Positions 18,512 through 26,120 of a stretch of 64,000 nt of DNA are shown in pieces. The notes below the pieces were generated by a model. It was not told the origin of the DNA, did no database searches, and saw only the letters and a program-made list of their open reading frames with translations. Made by a program: the position numbers and the translations under genes. The DNA is from Streptococcus parasanguinis (GTDB taxonomy: Bacteria > Bacillota > Bacilli > Lactobacillales > Streptococcaceae), in the NCBI RefSeq assembly GCF_031582885.1, contig NZ_CP133988.1, positions 1,495,501 to 1,559,500 of the forward strand. The letters are read 5' to 3'. Position 1 is the stretch's first letter. Each line of letters begins with the position of its first letter.

Positions 18512-18739
18512 CTATTCATCTTGTTTTCTTATTTCGCTTGAAATTTCAAATTCGATCATCCGGTCATGATCACTCACGAGAACACCATTGAAAAATAGAA
18601 CCAGATAAAGCACAATCGGTACAATTAAGAATAGCCTCAATTGGACAAAATAAGCAAATAGAAACATTGGAAGAATGAAGACAAAGAATAACAATCCGTA
18701 ACCCAAGCCTTTTTGAAAAATTCGTTTCTTCATTACCAA
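18512..18739 (-). CDS. Small two-helix membrane protein
   Basis: A 75-residue protein with two hydrophobic segments (about residues 12-32 and 34-55), a basic N-terminus and an acidic C-terminal tail. The start is a choice: TTG at 18739 sits 7 bases after an AGGAG, the better spacing, while the in-frame ATG at 18733 overlaps the upstream stop (TAATG) but is 13 bases from the site. The gene overlaps the 168-residue membrane protein gene either way. Function unknown. Confidence 0.6.
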   Translation of the reverse strand: MVMKKRIFQKGLGYGLLFFVFILPMFLFAYFVQLRLFLIVPIVLYLVLFFNGVLVSDHDRMIEFEISSEIRKQDE

Positions 18740-19239
18740 AAATCCACTCCTTCTTTCGTTAGTGTTAATGGGTTTAGTGTTTTAACTCTACCAATATACT
18801 TTAAATCCACCTTTTTCCCTTTAAGGAAGGCTTTTAATTTCATTTTCCTAAACACAGCAACAAACATAAATGAGAAGGTCACCGCAAGACCCAAAAATAG
18901 TAAATTTACCATGCCTTGAAAATAGTTTGTCGTTTTAATAGTAGGTCCTAGCCAGAATTGATACGGAGTAAGTAAACGAATGAGTGCAGCTATCACAATA
19001 GTTGCTCCAAGGTATGATAGACCCATCCTACTTCTCACGTCTTGGCTATGTGTATGTTTACTAAATGAATAGTTTGTTTGATAAATAGCAAAGGATCTCT
19101 TAGTAGACAGACTCCAGTTTCTTTGCACTAAGTACTCTTGATGTTGGTCTGTCACAATCAAATACCATCCTTTTTGAAGCGTCTGCCCATTTAAGGAGAT
19201 ATTGTAGACACGACCTTTAAATTTTTGTTTACAAACCAT
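18733..19239 (-). CDS. Two-helix membrane protein of the accessory island
   Basis: A 168-residue protein with a soluble N-terminal region (~70 residues, GWYLIVTDQHQEYLVQRNW), two membrane helices (about 72-90 and 109-131) and a basic C-terminal tail. The layout of a short 'read-out' domain before helices recalls DUF443-type membrane proteins, but the match is weak. It has an AAAGG site 8 bases upstream and a TATAAT in the 144-bp gap before it, so it may have its own promoter. It overlaps the next small membrane gene by 7 bases. Confidence 0.55.
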   Translation of the reverse strand: MVCKQKFKGRVYNISLNGQTLQKGWYLIVTDQHQEYLVQRNWSLSTKRSFAIYQTNYSFSKHTHSQDVRSRMGLSYLGATIVIAALIRLLTPYQFWLGPTIKTTNYFQGMVNLLFLGLAVTFSFMFVAVFRKMKLKAFLKGKKVDLKYIGRVKTLNPLTLTKEGVDFW

Positions 19240-19383
19240 GAAAACAACCTTTCGATACTATGAACTATTTTTATTATATAAGCATAGCAGTTAGCGTATT
19301 TATTTTGATCAGTGTATTCAAAATTTAGATTGAAACAAATTTGTTTGATGTTATTTCTAATATTGTAAATCTTTTTGATTAGA

Positions 19384-20334
19384 TCAATTTCCTTGATCTT
19401 TGTTATTTTCCGATTGTTGTTTTTTTACCCAATCTTGATACTGGCCATAAGTAGAAAGAGGAATATCGGATACTTGACCCTTACGATTTACACCATAAAT
19501 CGTTAGCTTTTCTTCATCCTTAGGTGCCATCCAATAAAGGACCTTGTTAAACCACTCCTCTGGTGTCACATATTGTTCTTGTGGTTCAAAAATCCAATTA
19601 TCTTTTATTTTCTCTTCAATTTCTGGATAGTCCTTAAATAGATTGATATTTGTATTCAAATTTTTACCTTCTTTTTGAAAGTCACTAATAGTGGTAATAT
19701 TATGATCTACAAAATATCCCATCCCTTCAACATACTCTCCTAATGTTGTGTAATAAAAATTTGGTACAGTATCATATTTATCTGAGCGTTCTTTGAACTC
19801 CCCTTCAACTTTTCCAGTATTAATATTCAAGACGAAAGTTTTAAAAATACCTTTCTTATTTTTCACATCTATATTAATAGTGTTTTTAGGATTATTATGA
19901 TAGGTAAAAATTGAAAAACGAATAGGATAGAAATCTGCTCGATATTCTTCAACTGCTTTGTTCAAATCCACTTGTATAACAGCTAAATTTTCTGTGCTGT
20001 AATCATATAGACGAAGTCTCCAATAATCTGACTTTGGCATACGTTTTTCATCAGTTACATCGATACCATCCTTTTTTGTCATCACTTTCCGTTCTGTCGT
20101 ATAAGCAAATCGCCCACCACCAAAATGAAAATCGGAGTTATTATTTAACAGTACATATTTCCGTTGATTTCCAAAAAAGTAAACTGCATCTTCGACCTTT
20201 GAAAATTTTTCAATTGAGTATTCAGCACTTTCAGGTTTTTTAAAGGCTAATGTGCTTATCACAATTAACAGTACCAGAAACAAACTAATGACTATAAATT
20301 TAAACATTCGTTTATTTTCAATAATTTTATTCAT
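19384..20334 (-). CDS. Membrane-anchored extracytoplasmic protein, paralogue of 16344-17267
   Basis: A 316-residue protein with one N-terminal helix (about 11-30) and a long, Asn/Lys-rich outward domain. The C-terminal ~55 residues share the WxAP-xxxxKL ... TYxxYxxW pattern with the protein at 16344-17267, while the rest has diverged strongly. It lies 45 bp downstream of a four-helix membrane protein gene and is probably cotranscribed with it from the promoter at 21006-21034. It is not a lipoprotein. A role as a membrane-displayed immunity or adaptor protein (TipC-like) is a guess from architecture. Confidence 0.6.
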   Translation of the reverse strand: MNKIIENKRMFKFIVISLFLVLLIVISTLAFKKPESAEYSIEKFSKVEDAVYFFGNQRKYVLLNNNSDFHFGGGRFAYTTERKVMTKKDGIDVTDEKRMPKSDYWRLRLYDYSTENLAVIQVDLNKAVEEYRADFYPIRFSIFTYHNNPKNTINIDVKNKKGIFKTFVLNINTGKVEGEFKERSDKYDTVPNFYYTTLGEYVEGMGYFVDHNITTISDFQKEGKNLNTNINLFKDYPEIEEKIKDNWIFEPQEQYVTPEEWFNKVLYWMAPKDEEKLTIYGVNRKGQVSDIPLSTYGQYQDWVKKQQSENNKDQGN

Positions 20335-20379
20335 CTTCTCTCCTATTTAATTAGTTTTTCCAAAAACAAGCCATCCCTG

Positions 20380-20925
20380 CTACTTCATGTGATCCGTATT
20401 GATATATTTTTCAAAACGAAACCTTTTTGTAAAAAATCCATTCGTATAAAGTAGATAAAAAGAAAAAATCACATAGTCCATCACTAGTAACAAGAAGATA
20501 CTAGGAGTTGAAAGATATAAATGCATTGAAATGAAAAACATACCAATAAATAAGATGATAAGTAAAACGATGGTTTTGTTATATTTTTTTACTTGGTTTC
20601 GAAATTCCTCATACTCATCTTTTGTCAATTCAACCTTTTCAAACACTGTATTCTTATATAGCCGTTTATTAAACACAATCGCAGCAATGATTGAAAAAAC
20701 AAAGGAAACAAGCAAGAGAACAATACTTAGGACCACATTAGATTCAACACTTTTAAATAGACTTAATCCTAGAACATGGTAACCAATGATAGATGACAAA
20801 AATATTTTGGATGTAGATGCCTTATGAGCAACTGACTTTTTCAATTCGCCAGTAGATAAATCGATATAAAAGGTATCTTCTTTATAATCTCCTAAACAAA
20901 GAAGCGATTTATAGGTGTACTTCAT
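20380..20925 (-). CDS. Four-helix membrane protein of the accessory island
   Basis: A 181-residue protein with a ~38-residue N-terminal soluble part (DTFYIDLSTGELKK), two helices (about 40-57 and 63-85), a charged 30-residue linker and two more helices (about 117-137 and 140-162). It is the first gene of the island transcript, with a good promoter 81-109 bp upstream and a strong AAGGAG site. The 'YxIDL' start before helices recalls DUF443 membrane immunity proteins, but the length is shorter than usual and the assignment is unsure. Confidence 0.6.
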   Translation of the reverse strand: MKYTYKSLLCLGDYKEDTFYIDLSTGELKKSVAHKASTSKIFLSSIIGYHVLGLSLFKSVESNVVLSIVLLLVSFVFSIIAAIVFNKRLYKNTVFEKVELTKDEYEEFRNQVKKYNKTIVLLIILFIGMFFISMHLYLSTPSIFLLLVMDYVIFSFYLLYTNGFFTKRFRFEKYINTDHMK

Positions 20926-21005
20926 TCCTTCTCCTTCTTATCTGCAGGTCCTTGTATATTACTCAGTCAGGTCCTCAAAAATTAACTGTCATTCTATTAT
21001 CTACT

Positions 21006-21034
21006 ATCATACCGAAATACAGTTTGAAGTTCAA
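21006..21034 (-). promoter_or_regulatory. Promoter of the accessory island
   Basis: On the minus strand TTGAAC (21034-21029), a 17-bp spacer and TATGAT (21011-21006) form a good sigma-A promoter 81 bp upstream of the 181-residue membrane protein gene. Confidence 0.7.
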
Positions 21035-21065
21035 GTTAGTCACTATCTAGGGAAATTGGATAATC

Positions 21066-21090
21066 AAAAAGAGACCACAGGGTCTCTTAC
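21066..21090 (-). terminator. Second terminator after the 36-residue gene
   Basis: On the minus strand AAGAGACC-CTGT-GGTCTCTT is followed by TTTG. It lies about 60 bp past the first terminator and insulates the island promoter from upstream transcription. Confidence 0.7.
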
Positions 21091-21121
21091 TATTTGCTTC
21101 TATACTGAATGAACGAGATAC

Positions 21122-21156
21122 AAAAAAATCCACTCACTCGGGGTGAAATGGATTGT
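21122..21156 (-). terminator. Terminator of the 36-residue membrane peptide gene
   Basis: On the minus strand AATCCA...TGGATT encloses a partly paired CACC/GTGAG core and is followed by seven T, 8 bp after the stop of the small gene. Confidence 0.75.
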
Positions 21157-21163
21157 TTCTTCA

Positions 21164-21274
21164 TTAACGGTTCAACAAGAAATTGAACAATTTTTCGACA
21201 ATTTTTACGACCAACCAGCATAAGAATCCGATATAGCTGAAATAGAAAATGAGTGACAAAATCGTAATAATCAT
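21164..21274 (-). CDS. Small membrane peptide, 36 residues
   Basis: This gene is short but carries complete expression signals. The peptide starts MIITILSLIFYFSYIGFLCW, is almost entirely hydrophobic for its first 25 residues and ends in a basic, helical VKIVEKLFNFLLNR. An AAGGAGG site lies 6 bases before the ATG, a near-consensus promoter (TTGAGT-17-TATAAT) lies 36-64 bp upstream, and two terminators follow. It is transcribed separately from tatA. The architecture fits a single-span membrane peptide: a small regulator of a membrane complex, a toxin of a type-I pair, or a holin-like peptide. No antitoxin RNA was found. Function unknown. Confidence 0.7.
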   Translation of the reverse strand: MIITILSLIFYFSYIGFLCWLVVKIVEKLFNFLLNR

Positions 21275-21309
21275 GGTTTCCTCCTTCGTCGATTGCAAGT
21301 ACTTGTCTT

Positions 21310-21338
21310 ATTATACCCTTTTATGCAATCGAACTCAA
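21310..21338 (-). promoter_or_regulatory. Promoter of the 36-residue peptide gene
   Basis: On the minus strand TTGAGT (21338-21333), a 17-bp spacer and a perfect TATAAT (21315-21310). One of the strongest promoters in the window by consensus. Confidence 0.85.
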
Positions 21339-21360
21339 TAGAATTTTGAAAATTGTCTGA

Positions 21361-21558
21361 TTATTCTTTTTCTTCTTTAGCTTCTTTGGTGTCTTGATCG
21401 GCTTCTTCACTGCCTTTATTGACAGCTGTCTTAAATTCAGCAAACATTTTGCCGATGGACTGGCCCAACTCTGGCAGGCGTTTTGGTCCAAAAATCAAGA
21501 GGGCGCCCAGGATGATGATGATCAATCCTGGTGCTCCAATATCACGTAAAATTCCCAT
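21361..21558 (-). CDS. tatA: Twin-arginine translocase subunit TatA
   Basis: A 65-residue TatA/E family protein: a short N-terminal region, one membrane helix (LIIIILGALLIF), the hinge FGPKRLPELGQSIGK, an amphipathic helix and a highly acidic, Glu/Asp-rich tail. TatA forms the transport pore for folded proteins. Its start overlaps the tatC stop by one base. It is the last gene of the efeO-efeB-efeU-tatC-tatA operon; no TatB is present, which is normal for minimal Gram-positive Tat systems. Confidence 0.95.
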   Translation of the reverse strand: MGILRDIGAPGLIIIILGALLIFGPKRLPELGQSIGKMFAEFKTAVNKGSEEADQDTKEAKEEKE

Positions 21559-22277
21559 TAGTTTCTCCTTTTTCTTGAATAGATGACTTTACTGATGGCG
21601 ACACTCACTTCAAATAAGAGGATCAAAGGGAGTGTCATGGCCAAGTCACTGATAAAGTCTGCAGGGGTTAGCACGACGGCTAAGACCAGCAGAACAAAGT
21701 AAGCGTAACGTCGGTAGATTATTAAAAACTGTGGTGTCAAAAGACCAATCGAGGTCAGAAAAGCGACCAAAACTGGTAACTCGAACAAGACCCCTAAAGG
21801 CAAGGTGGTGTGCCATAAGAAGGTTAAATAATTTTGTGCCGTCAATTGGGTATCAAACAGTCCTTCTCCCAAGCGCATCAAGACCTCTAAAATAGCTGGA
21901 CTGACAAAGAAATAACCAAATGCAAGCCCCAGCACAAAGCAAATAAAGCTAGCTGGGATGTAGGCAAAAACTGCACGCGCCTCCTTCTCCTTCAGAGCCG
22001 GCCTTACAAACTGCCAAATCTGGTAGACAATAAAGGGCAAGGTCAGGCTAAAAGCTGTGAGATTAGCCAGCGATACATAGATCCAGAGGATATCATTCGG
22101 CCCCAATACCAGCAGTTTTTGATGGAGGCTAGCCGTCAAGGCTTGGTAGAGTTCTCCACCAAATACAAAAGCCACCAGAAAGACGATAATATAACACAAG
22201 ACCACTGCGATCAATCGTTTTCGAAATTCGACCAAGTGCTCGACAATGGTCATTTCATCTGCTCTACTCTTTGCCAT
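21558..22277 (-). CDS. tatC: Twin-arginine translocase subunit TatC
   Basis: A 239-residue, six-helix TatC protein, the receptor for twin-arginine signal peptides. The N-terminal HLVEFRKRL motif is the characteristic signal-peptide contact region. It overlaps efeU by 14 bases upstream and tatA by one base downstream. The only obvious twin-arginine client in the window is EfeB, two genes upstream, so this Tat system is probably dedicated to it. Confidence 0.96.
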   Translation of the reverse strand: MAKSRADEMTIVEHLVEFRKRLIAVVLCYIIVFLVAFVFGGELYQALTASLHQKLLVLGPNDILWIYVSLANLTAFSLTLPFIVYQIWQFVRPALKEKEARAVFAYIPASFICFVLGLAFGYFFVSPAILEVLMRLGEGLFDTQLTAQNYLTFLWHTTLPLGVLFELPVLVAFLTSIGLLTPQFLIIYRRYAYFVLLVLAVVLTPADFISDLAMTLPLILLFEVSVAISKVIYSRKRRN

Positions 22278-23949
22278 GTTGTCTCACCGTAACGAGAGCA
22301 ATCAGAGCCACAAACATTAACTGAGGAAGAAGAACTTCCCAGCTTGGATAGATCCCCGCCCAATCGATGGTTGGAAGTCCATTGACCAAATGGCTAGGGA
22401 GGATATTGGTCAACTGAAGGGCGTGAATGCTGACACCGAGCATCTTGAAGGCCAAGGCGTAAATCAACCAAGTCAGAATGAAAAAGATTCTGTGAGGTTG
22501 GATAGCTTGACTAGCCTTGGTCATAGCCACTGCAATGATGATGAGAACGGCTATAGCAAGCCCGATTCCCAGTAAGAAATTCGCAGTTGTAATCCGCGGA
22601 ATGATCCCGACATAAAAGAGAATGGTCTCAGCCCCTTCACGAAAGACTGCTAAGAAACTGAGAGCAAACATCGAGACAAAGCTTCCAGTAGCCGTCACTG
22701 TCTTCATTTGACGGTCCATAAAGGCATTCCACTGTTTGACTGAAGAGTTGCTGTGGAGCCAAATTCCGATGAGGATCATCATGACCACAGCGAAAATCCC
22801 AACGCCACCTTCAATGATTTCCCGGTTAGTCCCCGAAGAAACGGCTGGAAATGCTACTTGCAAAACAAGAGCGATCGCTGCACTGGCAAGAACACCAGCA
22901 ACAGCTCCACCGTAAACCCATTTGAGGCCTTTCCTCATCTTAGCAGCCTTAAGGGTCGTCACAAGCGCCATGACGATCAGAAGGGCTTCTACTCCTTCAC
23001 GCAGAAGAATCAACATGGCATCAAAGGCGTTGTAAGAAGCTGTCGTATCGATCGCAGACAGGTCTTGGATCAAGGCCTGTAATTTCTCTTGATAGACTTT
23101 TTCTTTCCCCTTGACCATAATAACCGGGGATTCACTCTCTACGCGCGTGTAGAGAGTGGGATTGGTCGTACTGACATCCCCCTCGATGGTTGGCCAGATC
23201 GTGATGAACTGCTTCATAGTCGCTGCAGCAGATTTATCGTCGCCGGATTGGAATTGGCTTTGCGCCTTCTCCAAAAGCTTGATCCCATCGTTCAACGTCA
23301 AATCCGTACTGGCACTGCTAATGGCTTCTCCTTTTACAAAGGCATCAATCCCATTTTTGAGGTCATCATAAGAGGACTGGATGTTGGTAAAATCGGTAGG
23401 CTCTGTTTCAATACTACTGCGCAAGAGCGAAATGGCCGTCTCGATTTTGCCATAGTAGGCTGTGCTGTGATCTCTTACCACCGCTTCGTTTCGCGTCCAG
23501 GTGTTATTGAGATCTGCATAGGTTTGACGGGTTTTATCCAGATCCTTAGCTGTAATGGCCTCTTGTAGGTTCTTAAAATAAGGTGCGAGGCGACTCACGA
23601 GTTTGTCTTTTTCCGCCTCTAAATCGACCGGATTTTGCTCTTTTTCAAAAGCGAGCAAGGCTGATGAGATCTTGGTAAGATCGTCTTTGGTTACCTCCCC
23701 TTTTATAGCCAGGGCTTGGCTAACTTTTTTTCCTGCCTTGGAATCATGGTGGTCTTTGGATTCAAAATCAGCCTGAATCTCAGCGATCAATTTCTTGGCC
23801 TTATCCTGGTCCTTATTTTCTACAGCGGTTGTTGCATCTGTGATCTTGATAAAGAGATCGCTATAAGATTCCGCAGCTACTGGATGAGTCCAGAACAAGG
23901 CAAGAAGGCCGAACAAGATCAAGAGTTTATTCAAAGAGTGCTTGACCAA
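22264..23949 (-). CDS. efeU: Iron permease EfeU/FTR1 family with exported N-terminal domain
   Basis: A 561-residue protein. It starts with a signal peptide cleaved near HPVAAES, followed by a ~260-residue extracytoplasmic helical domain and then the seven-helix FTR1 permease domain. The two iron-binding REXXE motifs are present as REGVE (317-321) and REGAE (437-441). The start is read as TTG at 23949, five bases after a perfect AGGAGG; the ATG-like start further upstream at 23994 has no such site and would overlap efeB by 68 bases. It imports ferric iron after oxidation by EfeB. The domain order matches long Gram-positive EfeU proteins. Confidence 0.92.
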   Translation of the reverse strand: MVKHSLNKLLILFGLLALFWTHPVAAESYSDLFIKITDATTAVENKDQDKAKKLIAEIQADFESKDHHDSKAGKKVSQALAIKGEVTKDDLTKISSALLAFEKEQNPVDLEAEKDKLVSRLAPYFKNLQEAITAKDLDKTRQTYADLNNTWTRNEAVVRDHSTAYYGKIETAISLLRSSIETEPTDFTNIQSSYDDLKNGIDAFVKGEAISSASTDLTLNDGIKLLEKAQSQFQSGDDKSAAATMKQFITIWPTIEGDVSTTNPTLYTRVESESPVIMVKGKEKVYQEKLQALIQDLSAIDTTASYNAFDAMLILLREGVEALLIVMALVTTLKAAKMRKGLKWVYGGAVAGVLASAAIALVLQVAFPAVSSGTNREIIEGGVGIFAVVMMILIGIWLHSNSSVKQWNAFMDRQMKTVTATGSFVSMFALSFLAVFREGAETILFYVGIIPRITTANFLLGIGLAIAVLIIIAVAMTKASQAIQPHRIFFILTWLIYALAFKMLGVSIHALQLTNILPSHLVNGLPTIDWAGIYPSWEVLLPQLMFVALIALVTVRQHGKE

Positions 23950-25132
23950 GATACCCTCCTTTCTCAACGCCTGCAAAGCAAGCAAAGAGTCCACTTCCGA
24001 TATGGGTGATGTACTCGTTCATTTTATCGACTGCGCCCAAGTTGGTTTGGATTTTGACAAAGCTGTTCGGATCCTTTTGAAAGGCGATAAAGATCAAGCC
24101 AGCATCAAATTGCCCAGTCTGTTCATTGATGCCATCCGAATAGGAATATGACCGCCGTAAAATCGGTCGATCGACTTCTTTGGCCAAACGGACATGTGAA
24201 TCTACTGGTAGTTTAGATAAATCTACTTCATCAAATTCGTTGGTTTTACCAAAGGGAGCACCGGACTCCTTGTAGCGACCAAAGGTGTTTTCTTGCTCCT
24301 GCAAATTGGTTCGGTCCCACGTTTCCAGGTGCATTTGTACTAGGCGAAGAGCCATATAGGAACCACCCTTCATCCAATCCTTGCTGTCAGTCCAGACGAC
24401 CTTATCAAAGTCCTTCTCCGTCGTGACATTTGCTGTTCCATCCTTGAAACCAAAGAGGTTGCGCGGCGTTTCTTTTCGATCACCAATAGCTGCAAAGCCT
24501 GATTTGCTCCACTTCATGGTAATGGTATTGCGACCCTTACGAATCAGATTTCGCACCGCATGAAAGGCTACTTGCTCATCGTCTGAACAGGCCTGAATGA
24601 CGATATCGCCACCAGTGTATTTGTCCTGCAACTGCTCCTTTGGAAATGGAGGCAAATCACGAAAGAGTTTCGGACGTTTGGACTCCAAGCCCAGTTTCTT
24701 TAGAAAGGAAGCCGAAACTCCAAAAGTCAAGCTCAAGCGATAGGGGTTGAGTCCCACTGTTTCACCTGTATCTGTTGGAGGCAAGAGGGCATTGGAACCA
24801 TCTTTTTTGACCAACTCTCCTTCAACTAATTTACTACTGTAATCGGTCCAGTCTTTAAAGAGCTGGATGACTTCTTTTTTGTCCGTCGTGTGAAGGTCTA
24901 ACACCACCAAGTAGCAAGCCTTCTGCATAGGCGTCGTAATCCCTGCTTGGTGCTTACCATAAAAGGAGATGTCTTCATCCCCATCATAAGCTTTTTTGCT
25001 GGAACTGTCTTGATTAGCGAAAAAAGCAGATGCACCAGAGAGGCCCAGCGCTAGACCAGCCCCTCCAATACCTGCTTTTTTAAGAAATTCACGACGGTCC
25101 ATTTTTTTATCTAAAAATTTTTCGTCAGCCAT
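23927..25132 (-). CDS. efeB: Dyp-type peroxidase EfeB with Tat signal
   Basis: A 401-residue haem peroxidase of the deferrochelatase/EfeB type. The signal peptide contains the twin-arginine motif DRREFLKKAG followed by a hydrophobic stretch ending around SAFFANQ, so it should be exported folded, with haem, by TatC-TatA from the same operon. The Dyp signature GFKDGTANV is present. It oxidises ferrous iron or handles haem at the cell surface for uptake by EfeU. It lies 5 bp downstream of efeO and overlaps the efeU start by 23 bases. Confidence 0.95.
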   Translation of the reverse strand: MADEKFLDKKMDRREFLKKAGIGGAGLALGLSGASAFFANQDSSSKKAYDGDEDISFYGKHQAGITTPMQKACYLVVLDLHTTDKKEVIQLFKDWTDYSSKLVEGELVKKDGSNALLPPTDTGETVGLNPYRLSLTFGVSASFLKKLGLESKRPKLFRDLPPFPKEQLQDKYTGGDIVIQACSDDEQVAFHAVRNLIRKGRNTITMKWSKSGFAAIGDRKETPRNLFGFKDGTANVTTEKDFDKVVWTDSKDWMKGGSYMALRLVQMHLETWDRTNLQEQENTFGRYKESGAPFGKTNEFDEVDLSKLPVDSHVRLAKEVDRPILRRSYSYSDGINEQTGQFDAGLIFIAFQKDPNSFVKIQTNLGAVDKMNEYITHIGSGLFACFAGVEKGGYLGQALFE

Positions 25133-25137
25133 GTTTC

Positions 25138-26010
25138 TTATTTCCCATCTAAAATCACACCCATTTGAGACAAAGGTTCACCAAGTTTGGTCACAGCTTC
25201 TGCCAATTCCTTGGTATCTTCCTTGGATAAGTCTGTGTAAGACTTATAGTTTGAATCATCTGTCATGTGTTTGTCCAATAAAGCATTAACATTCTTGAAC
25301 TCTGCTTCCAAGGTTTTAACCAATTTGGCATCTTTTTTCTCAATCAAAGGTTTAAAGAGAGAGAAGATCTTTTCAGCCCCTTCAATATTGGCACGAAAGT
25401 CGTAAAGATCTGTATGAGAGAAGACTTCTTCTTCACCTGTAATCTTTTGCGTTGCCACTTCATTGAGCAAATCGACAGCTCCGGTCAACATGATATCCGG
25501 TGTTACCTCTACTGTAGCAATTTTAGCTTTCAACTCCTTGATATCGTTCACCAGTTGGTCAGCGTATTTGTCTGTTCCATCTGTAGTATTGTTTTCCCAA
25601 AGGATACGCTCAATCCGGTGGAAACCTGACCAGCCATCTTCTGATTTATTTTCATCCACATAATCCACCAAGCGGTAGTCGATCTTGACATCCGATTCCC
25701 CGAAGGTTTCAGCAATCGGCTCAGACCGTTCATAGGCCATACGGATCAAGGGATATTGCTTTTTGGCTTCTTCCAAATTACCGTCTTTTAGGGTAGCACG
25801 GAATCCTTCTGTCTCCTTGAGCAATTGGTCAATTTGCATTTCAACAAAGTCTTTGTATTCAGCTGTCGCATTGTCCAAGGTCTTCTGGTCAGCCTTAGAC
25901 AACTGCACCGTTGAGCTGGTTTGCGTCTTTTGATTCGACTGTTTGCTAGTAGAATTTGCACACCCTGCTAAAAGAGCAACACTCAATAAGAGTAGACTAT
26001 ATTTTTTCAT
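25138..26010 (-). CDS. efeO: Iron-binding lipoprotein EfeO/EfeM (M75 family)
   Basis: A 290-residue lipoprotein with signal peptide MKKYSLLLLSVALLAGC, lipobox LLAGC. The mature protein is the helical M75 imelysin-like domain of EfeO without the cupredoxin part, so it is the EfeM-like form that captures iron and hands it to EfeU. The frame extends 20 codons upstream to 26070, but the start at 26010 has a GAGGAG site 9 bases upstream and gives a proper signal peptide. It is the first gene of the operon, with a consensus promoter just upstream. Confidence 0.93.
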   Translation of the reverse strand: MKKYSLLLLSVALLAGCANSTSKQSNQKTQTSSTVQLSKADQKTLDNATAEYKDFVEMQIDQLLKETEGFRATLKDGNLEEAKKQYPLIRMAYERSEPIAETFGESDVKIDYRLVDYVDENKSEDGWSGFHRIERILWENNTTDGTDKYADQLVNDIKELKAKIATVEVTPDIMLTGAVDLLNEVATQKITGEEEVFSHTDLYDFRANIEGAEKIFSLFKPLIEKKDAKLVKTLEAEFKNVNALLDKHMTDDSNYKSYTDLSKEDTKELAEAVTKLGEPLSQMGVILDGK

Positions 26011-26041
26011 GAAAGACTTCTCCTCATTTGTTCTTGCCCTT

Positions 26042-26070
26042 ATTCTACCAGATAGTTTCTCATTTTTCAA
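26042..26070 (-). promoter_or_regulatory. Promoter of the efeOBU-tatCA operon
   Basis: On the minus strand TTGAAA (26070-26065), a 17-bp spacer and TAGAAT (26047-26042), 32 bp upstream of the efeO start. The flanking DNA is AT-rich with several short repeats; no clear Fur or DtxR-type operator could be named. Confidence 0.75.
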
Positions 26071-26120
26071 TAATTGTCTGAAAATTTAATAATAGAAAAG
26101 CTCTTCTGAGAATCTGTCTT

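Noticed and set aside
16344-20925. Complete type VII secretion or toxin locus
   Set aside because: No EssC, EsxA, EssB or LXG toxin gene is present, so at most orphan immunity-type genes can be proposed.
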